The notes beneath the pieces are model-generated. The model worked only from the letters and a program-made list of their open reading frames with translations. It searched no databases and was not told the origin of the DNA. A stretch of DNA of 23,610 nucleotides, taken from positions 1 through 23,610 of the IMG/VR virus record IMGVR_UViG_3300010883_013602; one strand, given 5' to 3'. The position numbers and the translations under genes are program-made. This document shows positions 21,656 through 23,610 of the stretch, in pieces (the first letter of the stretch is position 1; each line of letters opens with the position of its first letter). Source of the stretch: a virus.

Positions 21656-21668
21656 TAATTTTTAAATA
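21651..21668 (+). promoter_or_regulatory. ACTAGTAA-TATA promoter, copy 12
   Basis: ACTAGTAATTTTTAAATA includes the stop codon of the previous gene; TATA centre about 26 nt before ATG 21690. Confidence 0.8.
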
Positions 21669-21689
21669 CCATATAATTAATGATAAAAC

Positions 21690-21923
21690 ATGTTAGAAAG
21701 AAAGATAATTGATGATAGAATTGAGAGATTCATTGACATGGTTCAAACAGAAGTTATAGATGACATAAGAGAACATGTACATTCGTCTATCAATAAAAAT
21801 GATGAGAAGCATATGGTTATGAAACTATTGGCTAAACCCATAACAGACTATGTAATAGCTATGACAATAGACAACTTATTAACAAAAGAACTACTAGATC
21901 CAAAGGAGATTATAGATGAGTGA
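21690..21923 (+). CDS. Hypothetical helical protein, 77 aa
   Basis: Leaderless ATG. Entirely helical by appearance (IDDRIERFIDMVQTEVIDDI, then KHMVMKLLAKPITDYVIAMTIDNLL), acidic, without cysteine. It is first gene of a rightward operon of overlapping mini-genes. No family recognised; could be a dimerising regulator or anti-host factor. Confidence 0.55.
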   Translation: MLERKIIDDRIERFIDMVQTEVIDDIREHVHSSINKNDEKHMVMKLLAKPITDYVIAMTIDNLLTKELLDPKEIIDE

Positions 21924-21972
21924 ACGTGCTGAATGGGCGTGGCTTGTGGAGGATGATGATGATGATGACTAA
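21916..21972 (+). CDS. Possible 18-aa peptide ending in six aspartates
   Basis: ATGAGTGA overlap with the preceding gene. The peptide (MSERAEWAWLVEDDDDDD) ends in a hexa-Asp run encoded by the GATGATGAT repeat that in another frame provides the start codons of the next gene. It may be a real micro-peptide or a coupling leader that carries ribosomes to the next start. Confidence 0.3.
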   Translation: MSERAEWAWLVEDDDDDD

Positions 21973-22144
21973 ATGTTCACTCTGTGATCAGGAGTTTGAT
22001 ACATCTGATCCTTTAATTGAAGTTAGAAAGCAGAGACATGTACTAGGTATGCACTCTACAAATAGAGTAATATATTCAGAACGTGACGGATCAGCATCCA
22101 AACCCCTAGGTAATCACATATATGGTGAGGTAACATGGCAGTAG
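21959..22144 (+). CDS. C2H2-type mini zinc finger protein, about 60 aa
   Basis: Five in-frame ATG codons in a row (21953-21967) follow a GGAGG ribosome-binding site at 21948-21952. The third, 21959, has the best spacing and is used here; 21965 is the last possible. The product begins MTKCSLCDQEF, and with H-x4-H about 17 residues later (RHVLGMH) forms a classical C2H2 finger. Its stop is 10 nt inside the next gene. Function unknown. Confidence 0.6.
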   Translation: MMMTKCSLCDQEFDTSDPLIEVRKQRHVLGMHSTNRVIYSERDGSASKPLGNHIYGEVTWQ

Positions 22145-22329
22145 GTAAGATAAAAATTAAGAGGTGTCCTGAATGTCTTAAGATATTTACATTCATATCA
22201 TCACCTACAAACAATAGAAGGAGATACTGTACAGATGAATGCAGAATGGCTTATAGAACAATAAGTTCTAAACCAAAGATAGTAACTATGCGTGATTTTG
22301 AAATTAATCAAATGTTTGGTGATAAATGA
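22135..22329 (+). CDS. Mini zinc-ribbon protein, 64 aa
   Basis: C11-x2-C14 and C32-x3-C36 (YCTDECRMAYR) form one site with the same spacing style as the proteins at 6668 and in the third module of 1160. Basic N-terminus (KIKIKR). ATG overlaps the previous gene, and the stop overlaps the next start as ATGA. Likely nucleic-acid binding. Confidence 0.65.
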   Translation: MAVGKIKIKRCPECLKIFTFISSPTNNRRRYCTDECRMAYRTISSKPKIVTMRDFEINQMFGDK

Positions 22330-22448
22330 TGTCCATAGAACCATGCCCAAAGTGTAAGAAAGCAAGTGGATACGAATGGATATGGGGGAAGAATGATGGT
22401 CATTCTACTGGATATTCTAAATGTAAGTCATGTGATGCTAAGTTTTAA
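22326..22448 (+). CDS. Mini zinc-ribbon protein, 40 aa
   Basis: ATGA overlap with the preceding gene. C7-P-K-C10 and C33-x2-C36 flank an aromatic turn (YEWIWGKNDGHSTGY), a zinc ribbon of the type seen in TFIIS- or Ogr-like domains. A long T-rich tract directly after the stop should end the transcript. Confidence 0.6.
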   Translation: MMSIEPCPKCKKASGYEWIWGKNDGHSTGYSKCKSCDAKF

Positions 22449-22503
22449 TTTATTTTTATTTTATTTTTTTTAATTTGTGACTATATAGGGGTACTTAAGC
22501 GTT
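22449..22503 (+). repeat. T-rich tract plus ATAGGGGTA element, repeat copy A
   Basis: A run of T-rich sequence (terminator for the zinc operon) is followed by ATAGGGGTA (22485-22493) and TACTTAAGCGTT (22492-22503). The same order, T-rich tract then ATAGGGGTA then an AAGCGTT element, recurs at 23361-23409. The copies flank the three-gene leftward operon and the second RNA candidate. Confidence 0.55.
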
Positions 22504-22523
22504 ACTAACCATAACAAAAAAAA

Positions 22524-22727
22524 TCAGTCCAAGTCGTTGTATGACTCGTACCTGTCTGCTAGTTGTTGTACTTTGCATTCTTCACAAAGTCCCTCTTCAA
22601 GTAAATCCATTGTGAATAGTTGTTCACACCCATCACATATTTCAGGCTCTTTACACCCACATTGACATTCTACTTGGTTTTTTCTTGACCATTCATGTAA
22701 TGATTCACCTTTTACTGGTGCTATCAT
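22524..22727 (-). CDS. Cys-rich zinc protein, 67 aa
   Basis: C21-x-C23-x-C25...C31-x2-C34 and C48-x2-C51 give one or two zinc sites; the CxCGC knuckle resembles that of the 20118 product. The C-terminus is acidic. ATGA overlap with the upstream gene makes it the last gene of a three-gene leftward operon. Confidence 0.6.
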   Translation of the reverse strand: MIAPVKGESLHEWSRKNQVECQCGCKEPEICDGCEQLFTMDLLEEGLCEECKVQQLADRYESYNDLD

Positions 22728-22924
22728 GGTGCATGTTTCCTATAAACTCTGGTGATTTTAACATCAACATACCCTTCTTGCAACATTAGGTTAGCTATTC
22801 TAGTAGCCATGTCCCTTACATGATCTAAATTCTTCATGTCTCTTTGTACTATTGCAAAGTATTCAGGCTTACCTTCTGTTTCTATACCAGTTACTCTGTA
22901 TGTTGTATAGTTATTACCCATCAT
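22724..22924 (-). CDS. Hypothetical protein, 66 aa
   Basis: Middle gene of the operon, with ATGA overlaps at both ends. It reads beta-strand (TTYRVTGIETEG), strand (EYFAIVQRD), helix (VRDMATRIANLMLQEG), strand (VDVKITRVYRK), a small alpha/beta fold like many phage orphan proteins. No known motif. Confidence 0.6.
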   Translation of the reverse strand: MMGNNYTTYRVTGIETEGKPEYFAIVQRDMKNLDHVRDMATRIANLMLQEGYVDVKITRVYRKHAP

Positions 22925-23112
22925 TTACCATCTCTTAAGGATTCAGCATTGTTAATACATTCATCAAGTGATCTATGTAGTATAGTTCTAATAGCATCTA
23001 TTTTCATACCATTGGTATTAAGATAGTATGCAGAACTAGTACATATTTCAGAAAATTCTTGTTGAGCTTTCTTAACATCTTTCTGTATCTCTTCATTTGT
23101 ATGCAATTTCAT
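22921..23112 (-). CDS. Hypothetical helical protein, 63 aa
   Basis: First gene of the operon; ATG 23112 lies about 29 nt after a TATA-like TTTAAGTA on the minus strand. Two helices predicted (EEIQKDVKKAQQEFSEI, KIDAIRTILHRSLDECINNA). No family recognised. Confidence 0.6.
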   Translation of the reverse strand: MKLHTNEEIQKDVKKAQQEFSEICTSSAYYLNTNGMKIDAIRTILHRSLDECINNAESLRDGK

Positions 23113-23136
23113 TATAACAAGTATAGAACATACTGA

Positions 23137-23146
23137 TACTTAAAGG
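23137..23146. promoter_or_regulatory. TATA-like element usable in both directions
   Basis: TACTTAAAGG / CCTTTAAGTA. Leftward it suits the operon starting at 23112. Rightward it would start RNA near 23165-23168, at the 5' arm of the first hairpin of the RNA candidate. Confidence 0.45.
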
Positions 23147-23161
23147 TAGATAGTAAAATCT

Positions 23162-23318
23162 TAGGAGGATACCGTCTGTGTAGAGCGTTTTCTGCCACTC
23201 GGGTATTCCTCGAAACTAGTCTGTCCTCCAAGCCTCATGATCACTTGTTAGACACTAGGTTTCATGAGTTTTTAGTTTTGATAAGTCTAAAGATATCTCA
23301 TGTAACGTGAAGACTTGC
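23162..23318. ncRNA. Candidate structured RNA 2 (strand unresolved)
   Basis: A 200-nt gap without a credible ORF holds several helices: 23165-23173 with 23202-23211 (GAGGATACC/GGTATTCCTC, one bulge), competing with 23164-23169 and 23224-23229 (GGAGGA/TCCTCC); 23234-23240 with 23262-23268 (CTCATGA/TCATGAG, perfect); and 23283-23288 with 23311-23316 (AAGTCT/AGACTT). A consensus ACTAGTAA promoter at 23340-23357 reads leftward into it, start near 23318. Rightward reading is also possible: a TATA at 23137 and a hairpin followed by five T (23269-23273), and the inner pair 23298-23302/23306-23310 includes a wobble that favours the plus strand. Class unknown. Confidence 0.5.
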
Positions 23319-23339
23319 AATTAAACTAATACATAATAC

Positions 23340-23357
23340 TACTTAAACCTTACTAGT
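23340..23357 (-). promoter_or_regulatory. ACTAGTAA-TATA promoter, leftward, with no ORF downstream
   Basis: Minus-strand ACTAGTAAGGTTTAAGTA, a good match to the repeated element. The only frame near the predicted start is a 22-codon TTG frame, so the product is more likely the structured RNA. Confidence 0.7.
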
Positions 23358-23360
23358 AGT

Positions 23361-23409
23361 TATTTTATTTTATTTTTTAAATGACAACAAATAGGGGTAT
23401 AAAAGCGTT
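23361..23409 (+). repeat. T-rich tract plus ATAGGGGTA element, repeat copy B
   Basis: TATTTTATTTTATTTTTTAAAT, then ATAGGGGTA at 23391-23399 and AAGCGTT at 23403-23409: the same order as copy A at 22449-22503. Both copies have the same orientation. Confidence 0.55.
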
Positions 23410-23432
23410 TAGTACTATCAACGCTTAAGTAT
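23403..23432 (+). promoter_or_regulatory. Inverted repeat and TATA box upstream of the 23453 gene
   Basis: AAGCGTT (23403-23409) and AACGCTT (23420-23426) form a perfect 7-bp inverted repeat with a 10-nt spacer. The right arm runs into CTTAAGTAT (23424-23432), a TATA-like box about 25 nt before ATG 23453, so a protein on the repeat could block or aid that promoter. Confidence 0.5.
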
Positions 23433-23452
23433 TAGTATGTAGTAATATTGAC

Positions 23453-23610
23453 ATGGTAAGAAAAGATCAAATTGAAACATTAGTAAATGACTATACTGAA
23501 CATTTACTACTAAATCCTAATCTTTGTGGAGAAATAATGTACCGTGATCAATTCAGGTATATTCTAGAAGATGTTTTGGAATTAGTTGATAAAGAAACTG
23601 GTTTATCTGT
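23453..23610 (+). CDS. Hypothetical protein, 5' part only (cut by window end)
   Basis: An open frame of 52 complete codons from ATG 23453 to the window edge without a stop. The visible part is helical and acidic (KDQIETLVNDYTEHLLL, YILEDVLELVDKETG). The leaderless start is placed by the TATA box 25 nt upstream. Too little remains to assign a family. Confidence 0.55.
   Translation, partial: MVRKDQIETLVNDYTEHLLLNPNLCGEIMYRDQFRYILEDVLELVDKETGLS

Noticed and set aside
23160-23212. tRNA-like segment on the minus strand (CCCGAGTGGCAGAA resembles a Ser/Leu tRNA D arm)
   Set aside because: The enclosing stem is closed after about 47 nt, and no anticodon arm or T-arm (TTCGA) is present, so it is not a tRNA gene; at most a chance likeness.

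Overview
The window looks like part of the genome of a tailed archaeal virus, or a provirus derived from one. Evidence for a virus is a large terminase next to a probable small terminase, very tight packing with ATGA or TAATG overlaps, and many tiny genes. Evidence for an archaeal host is an MCM replicative helicase, a RadA recombinase, TATA boxes about 26 nt upstream of start codons, and many apparently leaderless starts, several using TTG. The DNA is AT-rich. The gene mix (MCM, RadA, CobS-like AAA+ ATPase, small zinc proteins) fits viruses described for ammonia-oxidising Nitrososphaerota (Thaumarchaeota). That host call is inference; no host marker is present.

Layout. 0-7.2 kb, rightward: a Cas4-like nuclease, a cluster of mini zinc proteins, a TIM-barrel protein resembling tRNA/DNA-guanine transglycosylases, the terminase pair, three hydrophilic low-complexity proteins (candidate virion or scaffold proteins) and an RNase H. 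No portal, protease, capsid or tail gene is recognisable. 7.2-8.7 kb: a ribbon-helix-helix regulator divergent from a secreted matrixin-like metalloprotease, and a Dam-type adenine methyltransferase. 8.8-12 kb, rightward: zinc proteins, an HEXXH protein, a calcineurin-like phosphoesterase, a winged-helix protein and a 56-aa protein. 12.0-12.35 kb: a candidate structured RNA and a G-poor repeat tract that may be the replication origin. 12.35-16.5 kb: the replication/recombination operon (DNA-binding protein, MCM, RadA, two small PD-(D/E)XK-like proteins). 16.5-21.4 kb, mostly leftward: a CobS/MoxR-like AAA+ ATPase, a CobT-like protein with an HEXXH motif and a VWA domain, and small zinc proteins. 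21.4-22.45 kb, rightward: more mini zinc proteins. 22.5-23.1 kb: a three-gene leftward operon, then a second candidate structured RNA and the start of a rightward gene cut by the window end.

The strongest new signal is a promoter element, ACTAGTAA (or ACTAGACA) followed directly by a TATA box. It occurs twelve times on both strands between 8.7 and 23.4 kb, and a weaker thirteenth copy lies at 16.85 kb. It often overlaps the stop codon of the preceding gene. Nearly every copy has a start codon about 26 nt downstream of the TATA box. Two copies instead point into gene-free, highly structured sequence, which I read as RNA genes. No good copy lies left of 8.7 kb, where the packaging genes are, which suggests a temporal class of promoters. 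Four proteins carry HEXXH motifs, and about eighteen small proteins are Cys-rich.
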